Source: Catellatospora sp. IY07-71
GTDB taxonomy: Bacteria > Actinomycetota > Actinomycetes > Mycobacteriales > Micromonosporaceae
Direction of reading: 5' to 3'
NCBI RefSeq assembly: GCF_018326265.1
Contig: NZ_AP023360.1
Span: 102,501 to 166,500, forward strand
Length of the DNA: 64,000 bases
Shown here: piece after piece, positions 53,330 through 64,000 of the stretch
How positions within the stretch are numbered: position 1 is the first letter of the stretch
Layout of the letters: each line of letters begins with the position of its first letter
Notes under the pieces: model-generated
The model's input: the letters and a program-made list of their open reading frames with translations, nothing else
Databases searched by the model: none
Told to the model about the DNA's origin: nothing
Position numbers and translations under genes: made by a program

Positions 53330-53569
53330 GGTCGGGCCAACCCCCTTCAGACGTCTTCGCCATCAATACTCCCAGGTCGCCCCCGAAGCTGCTCTTCGGG
53401 GTTTGGGCGGTTACGCTCCGGGCATCACGCAGCGGGTTGTGATCAATGCACAGCGCTGGGATGATCTACACGTATCACCATCGCCCGCCGCGCCGATGAT
53501 CCACCATTCAGAGGACTTCAGTAGTCTCAGAGGATGGCCCACGATCCACCGATCGGAGGAGAGGCAGCG

Positions 53570-54978
<1,409 letters not shown>

Positions 54979-54982
<4 letters not shown>

Positions 54983-57519
54983 CCCTGGGCATGACCGTCG
55001 ATCTGGATCGCGACGGCTTCGACCCCGCCCTGCGCTCCGCGCTGACGCAGCTGGCCCGCGTGCCCCACCTGCTGGTGGCGTGCGACTACGACGGCACGCT
55101 GGCGCCGATCGTGGAGGACCCGTCGGCAGCGGCGCCGCTGCCGGAGGCGGTCGCCGCGCTGCGCTCGCTGGCGACCCTGCCGCAGACCACCGTCGCGGTG
55201 GTCTCCGGCCGGGCCCTGCGCGACCTGGCGGCGCTGTCCCGCCTGCCCAGCGAGGTCCACCTCATCGGCAGTCACGGCTCCGAGTTCGACATCGGCTTCG
55301 TGCAGCGGCTCGCCGCCGACCAGGTCGACCTGCGCAGCCGGCTGCAGGCCGAGCTGGAGCGCATCGCCGCCGCCCACCCGGGCGTACGCCTGGAGAACAA
55401 GCCCGCCAGCGTCGCCGTGCACCTGCGCACCGCCTCCCGGGCCGTGGCCACCGCGGTGACCGACGCCATCCGGTGCGGCCCGGCCGCCTGGCCCAACGTG
55501 CACACCACCGAGGGCAAGGAGGTCGTCGAGCTGTCGGTGCTCGCCTCGAACAAGGGCACCGCCATCGACGAGCTGCGCCGCCAGGTCTCCGCCGGCGCCG
55601 TGCTGTTCATGGGCGACGACGTCACCGACGAGAACGCCTTCCGCACGCTGTCCGGCAAGGACGTCGGCGTCAAGGTGGGCACCGGGGAGACCGCCGCCGG
55701 GCACCGGGTCGGCGACCCGCTGCAGGCCGTACGCATCCTGGCGCTGCTGCTGGAGACCCGGCGGCACTGGCTGTTCGGCGAGCGGGCGGTGCCGATCGAG
55801 CGCCACTCGATGCTGGCCGACGGCCGCACCGTCGCGCTGATCAGCCCCGACGCGCGGGTCAGCTGGCTGTGCCACCCGCGGCCCGACTCCGCGGCGATCT
55901 TCGCCGACCTGCTCGGCGGCGCGCCGGCGGGTCACTTCACCGTCGCGCCGCAGCGCGGCGGGCACCCGCTGGGCCAGCGCTACCGCCCCGGCACGATGAC
56001 GGTCGAGACCCGCTGGTCCGGGCTCACGGTCACGGACTGGCTGGAGGGCGACAGCCTGATGCGCCGCCTCACCGGCAACACGGTGGTGCGCGTCGAGTAC
56101 GCCCCCCGCCCGGAGTTCGGCCAGGTGCCGGTGCAGCTGCAGCCGCTCACCGACGGGCTGCTCGTGCTCGGCACCAGCGAGCACCTGTGCCTCTACTCCC
56201 CCGGCGTGGAGTGGGACGTGGTCGACGACGGCGGGCACGACACCGCCCGCGCCGTGATCGACCTGTCCCGGATGAACGGCGAGGCGCTGCTGGAGATGCG
56301 CATGCGCAGCCACAACCTGACGGCGCACCCGCTGACCACCGGCGAGCGGCTGGAGAAGTCCGAGTCGTCGTGGCGGGAGTGGGCCAACTCGCTGGAGCTG
56401 CCGTCGGCCGAGAAGGAGGTCGTGCTGCGCAGCGCGCTCACCCTGCGCGGCCTGTGCCACTTCGAGGGCGGCGGCGTGATCGCGGCGGCCACCACCTCGC
56501 TGCCGGAGACGCTGGGCGGCATCCGCAACTGGGACTACCGGTTCTGCTGGCTGCGCGACGGCGCGATGACGGTGAAGGCCCTGGTCGAGCTGGGTTCGCT
56601 GACCGAGGCCGAGGCGTTCCTGCGCTGGGTCGACGGCGTCGTCGACCGCACCGGCGGGCACCCGGAGCGGCTGCACCCGCTCTACACCGTCGACGGCTAC
56701 GAGCTCGGCCCCGAGGCCGTGATCGAGAGCCTGCCCGGCTACGCCGGCTCCCGCCCCGTCCGCGTCGGCAACGCCGCCAACAAGCAGCTCCAGCTGGACG
56801 TGTTCGGTCCGGTCGCGGACGTGCTGATGGCGGTCGCGGACAAGCGCGGCAAGATCCGGCACGAGGAGTGGCGGGTCATGGAGGCCATGGTGCAGGCCGT
56901 CAGCCAGCGCTGGCACGAGCCCGACCACGGCATCTGGGAGGCCCGCCTGCCTCCGCGCCACCACGTGTACTCCAAGGTCATGTCCTGGATGACGGTGGAC
57001 CGCGCGATCCAGGTGTTGGAGCGGCACACCAACGAGGAGCGGCCGGAGTGGCTGGAGCTGCGTGACCGGATCGCCGACAACGTGCTGCACCAGGGCTGGC
57101 ACGAGGGCACCAAGGCGTACACGGTGGCGTACGGCTTCCCGGAGATGGACGCGTCGAGCCTGTGGATCGGCCTGTCCGGCCTGCTCGCCGACGACGACCC
57201 GCGCTTCCTGGACACGGTGCTCGCGGTCGAGGCCGAGCTGCGCTCCGGTCCGGTGGTCTACCGGTACAAGTGGGACGACGGCATGCCCGGCAAGGAGGGC
57301 GGCTTCCACATCTGCACCGCCTGGCTGATCGAGGCCTACCTGCGCACCGGCCGCCGCGCCGACGCCCAGGAGCTCTTCGACCAGATGCTGGCCACGGCGG
57401 GCCCGACCGGCCTGCTGCCCGAGCAGTACGACCCCGACCTGGAGCGGGGCCTGGGCAACCACCCGCAGGCCTACAGCCACCTCGGCCTGATCAGGTGCGC
57501 CCAGCTCCTCTCCGCCTGA
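54979..57519 (+). CDS. otsB: Fused trehalose-6-phosphate phosphatase and GH15 family glycoside hydrolase
   Basis: An 846-residue fusion. Residues about 1-262 form a HAD-type trehalose phosphatase: D36 and D38 in CDYDGT, and GDDVTDENAF at 212-221. From about 270 to the end is a GH15 domain of the trehalase-like group, with RNWDYRFCWLRDGAM at about 515 and GLLPEQYDPDLERGLGNHPQAYSHLGLI near the C-terminus. The two activities make and would break (if a trehalase) trehalose, so the GH15 half may act on another alpha-glucoside. Translation is coupled to otsA. No frameshift separates the halves. Confidence 0.9.
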
Positions 57520-57523
57520 GCTA

Positions 57524-57575
57524 AAGGAAGGGCACCTTCTTAACGCTATGCGTAGAAGAAGGTGCCCTTCTTACC
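57524..57575 (+). repeat. Intergenic repeat A, copy 3
   Basis: A 52-base element beginning aaggaagggcaccttcttaa, with an inverted second arm (aagaaggtgcccttctt) that forms a hairpin. It starts five bases past the GH15 stop, and lies 35 bases before repeat B copy 2, the same spacing as at copy 1. Likely terminator. Confidence 0.85.
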
Positions 57576-57610
57576 ACTCACGTCGGCGGGGCTGAGCGAT
57601 CCGGGGCGAT

Positions 57611-57671
57611 GATCGGCAGTTCGTGTCAGAAAGTGCAGCTCAGCGCAAGGTTCTGACACGAAACAGCGATC
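57611..57671 (-). repeat. Intergenic repeat B, copy 2 (intact)
   Basis: A 61-base element with inverted cores cgtgtcagaa and ttctgacacg, both ends gatc. In reverse orientation it matches the pre-insertion copy 1 at 50 of 61 positions. It sits 20 bases before the cobA stop, between convergent genes. Confidence 0.85.
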
Positions 57672-57691
57672 TTGCCCACCGCCGGCGAGAC

Positions 57692-58888
57692 TCAGAGCCG
57701 CGGCAGCACGTCCACCACGGACCCGATCACCACGATGGCCGGCGGGTCGAAGGACTTCGCCATGGCGGGCAGCTCGGCGAGGGTGCCGTGGACGGAGCGC
57801 TGCTGGGAGGTGGTGCCCTCCTGGATGATCGCGGCGGGGGTCGCGCCGTCGCGGCCGTGGGCCAGCAGCGCCGCCGTGATCGCGGGCAGGTTCTTCAACC
57901 CCATCAGGATGACCAGCGTGCCCCGCATCCGGGCCAGCGCCGCCCAGTCCACCAGCGAGTCCGGGTGCTCGGGCCCGATGTGCCCGCTGAGCACGGTGAA
58001 CTCGTGCGCGACCCGGCGGTGGGTGACCGGCACCCCGGCCGCCGCGGGCACCGAGATGGCGCTCGTCACGCCCGGCACCACGGTGACCGGCACACCCGCC
58101 TCGGCACAGGCCAGCACCTCCTCGCCGCCCCGGCCGAAGACGTAGGAGTCGCCGCCCTTGAGCCGGACCACGAACAGCCCGGCCTTGGCCCGCTCCACCA
58201 GGATGCGGTTGATCTCCTCCTGCTGCGCGGCGGGGCCGTACGGCAGCTTCGCCACGTCGACCAGCTCCACGTCCGCACGCAGCTCGTCGAGCAGCAGGCC
58301 GGGGGCGAGCCGGTCGGCGACGACCACGTCGGCGGCCGCGAGCAGGCGCCGGCCCTTGACCGTGATCAGCTCGGGGTCGCCGGGACCGCCGCCCACCAGC
58401 GCCACGGTGCCCTTGACCGAGTCGGGCACGGTGGCCTCGTCGGTGGCGAGCAGGCTCGCGATCCGGTCGCGGACGGCGACCGCGCGGCGGGGCTCGCCTC
58501 CCGCGAGCACGGCGACGGTGACCGCGCCGTGCCGGGCCACCGCCGGGGTCCAGGCGCTGGCCGCGTGCCGGTCGTCGGCGCGTACGCAGAAGATCTTCCG
58601 CCGCTCCGCGGCGGCCGAGACCGCCGCCGCCGCCTCGGGGTCGTCCACGGCGACCTGGACCAGCCAGACGCCGTCCAGGTCGGTCTCCGCGAACTGGCGC
58701 TCGATCCAGGCGAGCCGGCCCGCGTCGGCCAGCCCGCGCAGCGCGGGGGTCAGCTCGGGCGAGACCAGCCGTACGGCGGCACCGGCGGCCAGCAGCGCGG
58801 GCACGCGCCGGGTGGCCACCGCGCCGCCGCCGACGACCAGCACCGGCCGTCCGTCCAGCCGCAGTGCCAGCGGATATAGATCACTCAC
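57692..58888 (-). CDS. cobA: Uroporphyrinogen-III C-methyltransferase fused to a sirohaem-synthase-type N-terminal domain
   Basis: A 398-residue protein. The N-terminal part (about 1-150) is a CysG-type dehydrogenase/ferrochelatase domain with a Rossmann motif VVGGGAVATRR. The C-terminal SUMT domain (about 160-395) has VGGGPGDPELITVKG and the SAM-binding GGDSYVFGRGGEE. It makes precorrin-2 for cobalamin and/or sirohaem. It overlaps cobT by four bases, which suggests cobalamin as a use. Confidence 0.9.
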   Translation of the reverse strand: MSDLYPLALRLDGRPVLVVGGGAVATRRVPALLAAGAAVRLVSPELTPALRGLADAGRLAWIERQFAETDLDGVWLVQVAVDDPEAAAAVSAAAERRKIFCVRADDRHAASAWTPAVARHGAVTVAVLAGGEPRRAVAVRDRIASLLATDEATVPDSVKGTVALVGGGPGDPELITVKGRRLLAAADVVVADRLAPGLLLDELRADVELVDVAKLPYGPAAQQEEINRILVERAKAGLFVVRLKGGDSYVFGRGGEEVLACAEAGVPVTVVPGVTSAISVPAAAGVPVTHRRVAHEFTVLSGHIGPEHPDSLVDWAALARMRGTLVILMGLKNLPAITAALLAHGRDGATPAAIIQEGTTSQQRSVHGTLAELPAMAKSFDPPAIVVIGSVVDVLPRL

Positions 58889-59976
58889 TGTATGTGCTCA
58901 TCCTTGGAGGAGACGCCTGCACCGTCGAACGTCGCCATCTCGTGCAGCACCCGCACCGAGCCGGCGACGACCGGGTAGGCCAGCACCGCGCCGGTGCCCT
59001 CGCCCAGGCGCAGGCCCAGGCTCAGCAGCGGGTTCAGTTCGAGCTGCGACAGCGCCACGCTAGCGCCCGGCTCGACCGACTCGTGTCCGGCGATCATGGC
59101 GTCCCGGCTGCTGGGCGCGAGCGCGGCGGCGGTCAGCGCGGCGGCCGCCGCGATCACGCCGTCGAGGATGACCGGGACGCGGCGGGAGGCGGCGCCGAGG
59201 ATGAAACCGGCGAGCGCGGCGTGCTCCAGACCGCCGACCGCGGCGAGCACCGCGACGGGGTCGGTGTGCGGGTCGCCGCCCCAGGTCGGGCCGTGCAGCG
59301 CCAGCGCGCGCTCGATGACCTCGACCTTGCGCCGGTGGGTGGGCGCGTCGATGCCGGTGCCGTAGCCGGTGACGACGCCGGGGTCGCGGCCGGTGAAGGC
59401 GGAGATGAGCGCGGCGGACGCGGTGGTGTTGGCGATGCCCATGTCGCCCGTGAGCAGCACCCGCGCTCCGCCGTCGACCAGGGCGTTCGCGGTGGCGATG
59501 CCGACCTCCAGGGCGGCCAGGGCCTCGGGCCGGGTCATCGCGGGCTCGACGGTCATGTCCCGCGTGCCGGCCCGGACCTTGGCCGAGACCAGGCCGTCGG
59601 CGCGGGGCACGTCGGCGGCGACGCCGACGTCGACCACGGTCACCGCCACCCCGGTCTGGCGGGCCAGCGCGTTCACGGCCGCGCCGCCGGCCAGGAAGTT
59701 GGCCACCATCTGCGCGGTGACCTCCTGCGGCCACGGGGTGACACCCTGGGCGTGCACGCCGTGGTCACCCGCGAAGATCGCGAGGTGGGCGGGCTCCAGC
59801 AGCGGCGGCGGCGACAGGGCGGCCAGCCCGGACAGGCGCACCGACAGCTCCTCCAGCTCGCCGAGCGAGCCCGCCGGCTTGGTGAGACGGGCCTGCAGCT
59901 CCCTGGTCTGGGCCATGGCGGCGGCGTCGAGCGGCCGGACCGCTCCGATCGTTAGTCCCAACAGCTCACTCGTCAC
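58885..59976 (-). CDS. cobT: Nicotinate-nucleotide-dimethylbenzimidazole phosphoribosyltransferase
   Basis: A 363-residue enzyme that makes alpha-ribazole phosphate for the lower ligand of cobalamin. Signatures include AIFAGDHGVHAQGVTPWPQEVT, LTGDMGIANTTASAAL, and GHESVEPGA with the catalytic glutamate region at the C-terminus. The GTG at 59976 has GAGGTGGGGG upstream. It is the first gene of a two-gene operon with cobA. Confidence 0.95.
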   Translation of the reverse strand: MTSELLGLTIGAVRPLDAAAMAQTRELQARLTKPAGSLGELEELSVRLSGLAALSPPPLLEPAHLAIFAGDHGVHAQGVTPWPQEVTAQMVANFLAGGAAVNALARQTGVAVTVVDVGVAADVPRADGLVSAKVRAGTRDMTVEPAMTRPEALAALEVGIATANALVDGGARVLLTGDMGIANTTASAALISAFTGRDPGVVTGYGTGIDAPTHRRKVEVIERALALHGPTWGGDPHTDPVAVLAAVGGLEHAALAGFILGAASRRVPVILDGVIAAAAALTAAALAPSSRDAMIAGHESVEPGASVALSQLELNPLLSLGLRLGEGTGAVLAYPVVAGSVRVLHEMATFDGAGVSSKDEHIQ

Positions 59977-60086
59977 GCCCCCACCTCATCACGTTCAGTG
60001 TCGTGATGCCGACTCGGGGGCAGAAAACGTCGCGTCGTTTACTGCTTTGAATCCATCGTCTACGTACTTTGTCCTACCTTTGTAGG

Positions 60087-62309
60087 GTGAAGCCGCTTAG
60101 CCGCCTAAAAGGTGCAATTTCTGCTACCGGACGTCTCGCGCCGATCCTCCGCTCAGGCCTGCTCGCCGGCGTCGTCGTAGCCGCGGTCACGTACCCGCTG
60201 GCCGCCGTGGGCGGTCTCGGGCTGAAGGCCGGCGCCGACTTCTACGAATCGCTGCCCGCGGAGCTCAAGAGCCTGCCGCCCGCGCAGACCAGCTACGTGT
60301 ACGCCGCCGACGGCAAGACGCTGATCACCAACTTCTACGAGGAGCACCGCAAGTACGCGCCGATCGCCGACATCTCGGAGAACATCACCAAGGCGATCGT
60401 GGCCAGCGAGGACGGGCGCTTCTACGAGCACAACGGCGTGGACGCCAAGGGCATCGCGCGCGCCTTCGTGGCCAACCACACCGCGGGTGAGGTGTCCCAG
60501 GGCGCGTCGACGCTGACCATGCAGTACGTGCGCATGGCGCTGCGCGACGGCGCGACGACCCCGGCCGAGGTGATGGCGGCGACCGAGCAGACCCCCATCC
60601 GCAAGATCCGTGAGGCCCGGCTCGCCATGAAGGTCGAGAAGGACCTGTCCAAGACCGAGATCCTGGAGCGCTACCTGAACGTGGCCTACTTCGGCCACCG
60701 CGCGTACGGCGTGTTCGCCGCGGCGCAGATCTTCTTCTCGAAGCTGCCCAAGGACCTCACCCTGGCCGAGTCGGCGATGCTGGCGGGCCTGGTCAAGGCG
60801 CCCAGCGCGTACGACCCGGCGGGCAGCGACCAGAGCGCGGCCAAGCAGCGGCGCAACTACGTCATCGACCGGATGGCGGAGCTCGGCTACATCACCCCCG
60901 CGATCGCCGCGGCCACCAAGGCGGAGCCGATCAAGCTGAAGATCACCGAGCCGCCGAACGACTGCATCGCGGTGTCGAAGAAGAACAACAGCTGGGGCTA
61001 CTTCTGCGACATGTTCAAGAGCTGGTGGCTGTCGCAGCCGGCGTTCGGCGCCAACCCGGGCGAGCGCGAGGACAACCTGCGCCGCGGCGGCTACCGGATC
61101 ACCACGTCGCTGGACCCGAAGATCCAGGACATCGCGATGGAGCACGTGACCAAGCGGCAGCCCATCGGCAGCGCGTACGCCCTCGGCGAGGTCGTGGTGC
61201 AGCCCGGCACCGGCCTGGTCAAGGCGATGGCGGTGAACCGGGTCTACTCGCTGGACCAGTCGAACAACGGTGCGCACAGCGACCCGAAGCGCTACGGCAA
61301 GATCAAGGGGAACTACCCGAACACGGTGAACCCGCTGCTCGGCGGCGGCAACCTGCCCGGCTACCAGGCCGGCTCGACGTTCAAGCTGTTCACCATGGTC
61401 GCCGCGCTCGACGCGGGCCTGAAGATGAACACCTGGTTCTACGCCCCGAACCGCTACAAGTCGCAGTACTTCGCCGGCTGGGGCGAGCGCGGCTCCTGCG
61501 GCGGCGGCCACTGGTGCCCGAGCAACGCCAGCGGCTCGATGACCGGCAACCACGCCATGTGGTCCGGCTTCGGCAAGTCGGTCAACACCTACTTCGTCCA
61601 GCTGGAGCAGAAGGTCGGCGCGGACAAGGCGGTCAAGATGGCCGAGCGGCTCGGCCTGAAGTGGCGCACCGACATCGACAAGCTGCAGGCGTCGCCGGGC
61701 AAGTCGAAGACCTGGGGCTCGTTCACCCTCGGCGTCGCCGACACCACCCCGCTGGAGATGGCCAACGCGTACGCCACCATGGCCGCCGACGGCAAGTACT
61801 GCGAGGCGCTGCCGGTCACCGGGATCATGAAGCCGGACGGCACCCCGGCGATGATGGACGTCAAGGGCCGGCAGGTGCCCGTCGCGACGCCGCGCTGCCG
61901 GCAGGAGGTCTCCAAGGACGTGGCCCGCGCCGCCACCGACGCGATGCGCTGCGTCACCGGCTACGGCGCCGCGAAGGGCTCGTGCGGCGGCTGGTCCACC
62001 GCGCCCGGCGTGTACGGCATGGTCGACCGGCCGGTGGCGGGCAAGACCGGCACCACCGACGACACCCGCGCCGCCTGGTTCGTCGGTTTCACCAAGGAGC
62101 TGGCCGCGGCGTCCTTCATGGCCGACCCGGACAACCCGTTCCATGCCACCGGCGACGGCAACTCCTGGAAGCCGATCGAGACGGTCGCGTACACGCTGAA
62201 GGACGCGCTCGAGGGCGAGGACATCCAGAAGTTCACCCCGCCGTCGGACAAGATCCTCGGCAAGAAGCCGGCCAACCTGCCCAAGATGAAGAAGAAGAAG
62301 AAGAACTGA
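60087..62309 (+). CDS. Class A penicillin-binding protein (transglycosylase/transpeptidase)
   Basis: A 740-residue bifunctional wall synthase. An N-terminal membrane helix (about 20-42) is followed by a GT51 transglycosylase (about 75-250; catalytic glutamate in ASEDGRFYEHNG; QGASTLTMQYV) and a transpeptidase with S430-x-x-K433 (AGSTFKLF), S498-V-N and K653-T-G-T. The tail is a lysine-rich run. The GTG at 60087 lies six bases after TACCTT without a Shine-Dalgarno, so the mRNA may be leaderless; a start six codons earlier is possible. It lies next to cobT. Confidence 0.93.
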   Translation: MKPLSRLKGAISATGRLAPILRSGLLAGVVVAAVTYPLAAVGGLGLKAGADFYESLPAELKSLPPAQTSYVYAADGKTLITNFYEEHRKYAPIADISENITKAIVASEDGRFYEHNGVDAKGIARAFVANHTAGEVSQGASTLTMQYVRMALRDGATTPAEVMAATEQTPIRKIREARLAMKVEKDLSKTEILERYLNVAYFGHRAYGVFAAAQIFFSKLPKDLTLAESAMLAGLVKAPSAYDPAGSDQSAAKQRRNYVIDRMAELGYITPAIAAATKAEPIKLKITEPPNDCIAVSKKNNSWGYFCDMFKSWWLSQPAFGANPGEREDNLRRGGYRITTSLDPKIQDIAMEHVTKRQPIGSAYALGEVVVQPGTGLVKAMAVNRVYSLDQSNNGAHSDPKRYGKIKGNYPNTVNPLLGGGNLPGYQAGSTFKLFTMVAALDAGLKMNTWFYAPNRYKSQYFAGWGERGSCGGGHWCPSNASGSMTGNHAMWSGFGKSVNTYFVQLEQKVGADKAVKMAERLGLKWRTDIDKLQASPGKSKTWGSFTLGVADTTPLEMANAYATMAADGKYCEALPVTGIMKPDGTPAMMDVKGRQVPVATPRCRQEVSKDVARAATDAMRCVTGYGAAKGSCGGWSTAPGVYGMVDRPVAGKTGTTDDTRAAWFVGFTKELAAASFMADPDNPFHATGDGNSWKPIETVAYTLKDALEGEDIQKFTPPSDKILGKKPANLPKMKKKKKN

Positions 62310-62322
62310 GACGGCTCACCGG

Positions 62323-62352
62323 AAGGGGCCCCGCCGCGCGGCGGGGCCCCTT
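62323..62352 (+). terminator. Terminator after the penicillin-binding protein gene
   Basis: Perfect 15-bp palindrome aaggggccccgccgc (62323-62337) and gcggcggggcccctt (62338-62352), then tt. It ends between the convergent stops at 62309 and 62363. Confidence 0.9.
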
Positions 62353-62362
62353 TCCTGTGCGG

Positions 62363-62962
62363 TCAGCGCAGATCGGCCGCGACTATCGACCAGACCTCCA
62401 GGTCCACCCGGCCGCTGTGCACGTAGCCCGCGTTGCGCAGCAGGCCCTCGTAGGTGAAGCCCGCCTTCTCGGCCACCCGGCGCGAGGCCGTGTTGCCCGG
62501 CGCGACCCGCAGCTCGATGCGCTGGAAACCGTGCTCCAGCACCAGGGCCAGGGTCAGCACGTCCACCGCCTCCGGCGCGATGCCCAGCCCGCGCGCGTCC
62601 GCCGAGACGGCGTACGAGATCTCGGTGACCCGGCCCACCCAGTCGGTCCGCTTGGTCCACAGGCAGCCCACCAGCCGCTGGTCCTCGCGCCGCACGATGC
62701 CGTAGTGGTCGCCCATGCCGCTGTCGCGGCGCTCCCCGGCCATCTCGGTGCACCACGAGCGCCCGTCGATCTGCCCGAACTCCTTCGGGAACGGCAGCCA
62801 GCGCTGCGTCTGCTTGTCCGCGAAGATCTCGGTCACCGGATCGGCGTCGGCCGCCGTCAGCGGGCGCACGTCCAGCCGCGGCGTCTGCACGGTGAGCGTC
62901 GGAAAGCGGCGTACGGCGAGGTTGCCCAGTCCGGCCATGCCGGGAATGGGATTGCCAGACAT
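62363..62962 (-). CDS. GNAT family N-acetyltransferase (RimJ/RimL-like)
   Basis: A 199-residue acetyltransferase of the RimJ/RimL type (Acetyltransf_3). It starts TLTVQTPRLDVRPLTAADADPV, has the acetyl-CoA motif SADARGLGIAPEAV, and ends in ELRVAPGNTASRRVAEKAGFTYEGLLRN, typical of the family. It may acetylate a protein N-terminus or a small molecule. The ATG at 62962 has GGAG six bases upstream. It is divergent from the SURF1 gene. Confidence 0.88.
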   Translation of the reverse strand: MSGNPIPGMAGLGNLAVRRFPTLTVQTPRLDVRPLTAADADPVTEIFADKQTQRWLPFPKEFGQIDGRSWCTEMAGERRDSGMGDHYGIVRREDQRLVGCLWTKRTDWVGRVTEISYAVSADARGLGIAPEAVDVLTLALVLEHGFQRIELRVAPGNTASRRVAEKAGFTYEGLLRNAGYVHSGRVDLEVWSIVAADLR

Positions 62963-63093
62963 ACGGGACTCCAGACGTGACGGCGCTGTCCGAAGCTGCA
63001 CCATACCCGCTGGGTCGTCCGGACGCCCGAGTGACCGTTCCACCGCTCGTCCGTGATAGAACTCACAGCTCAGGGCCTGGGTAGACTGCCCGG

Positions 63094-63987
63094 GTGCGCG
63101 CCCTCCTGACCCGACGCTGGCTCACCGTCTTCGCCCTCGCCCTGCTCGCCTCCTTCGTGATGGTGCTGCTGGGCCGCTGGCAGTGGGGCCGCTACGAGCT
63201 GCGCAGCGCGATCAACGACCGCATCGACGCCAGCACCGTGGTGAGCCCGGTGCCCGTCGGCGACGTGCTGGCCGCCGCCCCGTCCGGGCGCGGTGCGGCG
63301 CCCGGTCCCGGCGAGGACCGCGCCTGGACCCGGGTCACCGCGACCGGCCGGTACGACACCGCCCAGGAGATCCTGATCCGCAACCGCACCGTCGACGGCC
63401 AGGTCGGCTACGAGGTGCTCACCCCGCTGCTGCTGGCCGACGGCTCGGCGCTGCTGGTCGACCGCGGCTGGGTGCCGCCCCACCCCGACGGCATCACCGT
63501 CGCCCCCGACTACCCCGCCGCACCCGCCGGCACCGTCACCGTGGTCGGCCGGGTGCACCTGACCGAGTCCGGCGCGGGCGCCGTCGACCAGCGCAACGGC
63601 CGCTGGGAGACCCGCCGCGTCGGCGTGCCCGCCATCGCCGAGCGGCTGCCCTATCCGGTGCTCGGTGCGTACGTGCTCGCCGACCAGGACACCCCCGGCG
63701 CGCAGGGCCTCACCGCCATCCAGGTCGACCACGAGAACGACTGGCTCAACCTCGGGTACGCCGTCCAGTGGTGGATCTTCGCGGTCGGCGCGCTGGTGGG
63801 TGTGGGCTACCTCGCCCGCCGTGACCTGCGCCAGGAAGCCGCGGAGCAGGCGGCGGGAGCCGCACCCGACCTGGACGCCGACGACTCCGGCGCGGACGCG
63901 GCGCCGGCGCCTGGCGATCCATCCGGGCTGGACGACTCGGCCGACCGGAAGCCGACCGCGCCTGCCGGGAGCCCCGCAGGCGCGTAG
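63094..63987 (+). CDS. SURF1 family cytochrome oxidase assembly protein
   Basis: A 297-residue membrane protein with helices near both ends (about 9-27 and 227-246), joined by an outer domain, as in SURF1. Motifs include GRWQWGRYELR, NRTVDGQVGYEVLTPLL, LLVDRGWVPP, and NLGYAVQWWIFA. It helps insert haem into cytochrome aa3 oxidase. The last 50 residues are a low-complexity acidic/proline tail. The GTG at 63094 follows TAGACT by six bases with no Shine-Dalgarno, possibly leaderless. Confidence 0.9.
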   Translation: MRALLTRRWLTVFALALLASFVMVLLGRWQWGRYELRSAINDRIDASTVVSPVPVGDVLAAAPSGRGAAPGPGEDRAWTRVTATGRYDTAQEILIRNRTVDGQVGYEVLTPLLLADGSALLVDRGWVPPHPDGITVAPDYPAAPAGTVTVVGRVHLTESGAGAVDQRNGRWETRRVGVPAIAERLPYPVLGAYVLADQDTPGAQGLTAIQVDHENDWLNLGYAVQWWIFAVGALVGVGYLARRDLRQEAAEQAAGAAPDLDADDSGADAAPAPGDPSGLDDSADRKPTAPAGSPAGA

Positions 63988-64000
63988 CCGATATCGTGCC

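Overview
The window is high-GC actinobacterial DNA, most likely from a Micromonosporaceae-type organism. This rests on overall GC and codon bias, paired clpP1/clpP2 genes, a homologue of the mycothiol-linked Rv2466c reductase, an actinobacterial rRNA leader with boxA, and many GTG starts. The genus is an inference. The left edge enters the 5' end of a 16S rRNA gene read on the minus strand, with its leader and promoters to about position 575.

A conserved backbone can be followed. From memory, its gene order resembles the Mycobacterium tuberculosis clpX to ettA segment (about Rv2457c to Rv2477c): clpX, clpP2, clpP1, tig, rpiB, the Rv2466c homologue, pepN, two small genes resembling respiratory supercomplex subunits, an HNH nuclease, glbO, a conserved hypothetical gene, an acyl-CoA thioesterase and ettA. 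Accessory blocks interrupt it. Block 1 (8.8-24.7 kb) holds two tRNA genes, a complete IS4-family insertion sequence, a secreted ricin-type lectin, a GT-C membrane glycosyltransferase, and a possible conflict/immunity island: a caspase-like protease, a small partner overlapping it, a protein with a sigma-region-2-like stretch, an unknown two-part protein, a 24-codon ORF and a STAND (NB-ARC/TPR) regulator. Block 2 (31.2-43.3 kb) is a full tryptophan-to-acetyl-CoA catabolic cluster running through kynurenine, 3-hydroxyanthranilate and 2-aminomuconate, with a divergent AsnC-type regulator. Block 3 (43.5-47.9 kb) holds a sortase with its probable substrate, an MscS channel and an MFS transporter.

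Right of ettA lie otsA, overlapping a fused trehalose-phosphatase/GH15 gene; a CysG-like cobA overlapping cobT; a class A penicillin-binding protein; an acetyltransferase; and a SURF1 gene that ends just inside the window.

Five families of short palindromic intergenic repeats (called A to E here) were found, each with two or three copies in 64 kb. They fill convergent intergenic regions and the only gaps in the otherwise overlapping kynurenine cluster. The IS element sits inside one B copy: removing it together with one copy of its 10-bp target duplication restores a 61-bp repeat that matches the intact copy 46 kb away. I consider this the strongest non-genic signal. The caspase/STAND neighbourhood and the 24-codon ORF are the most plausible places for an undescribed system, but their function is not shown by sequence alone.
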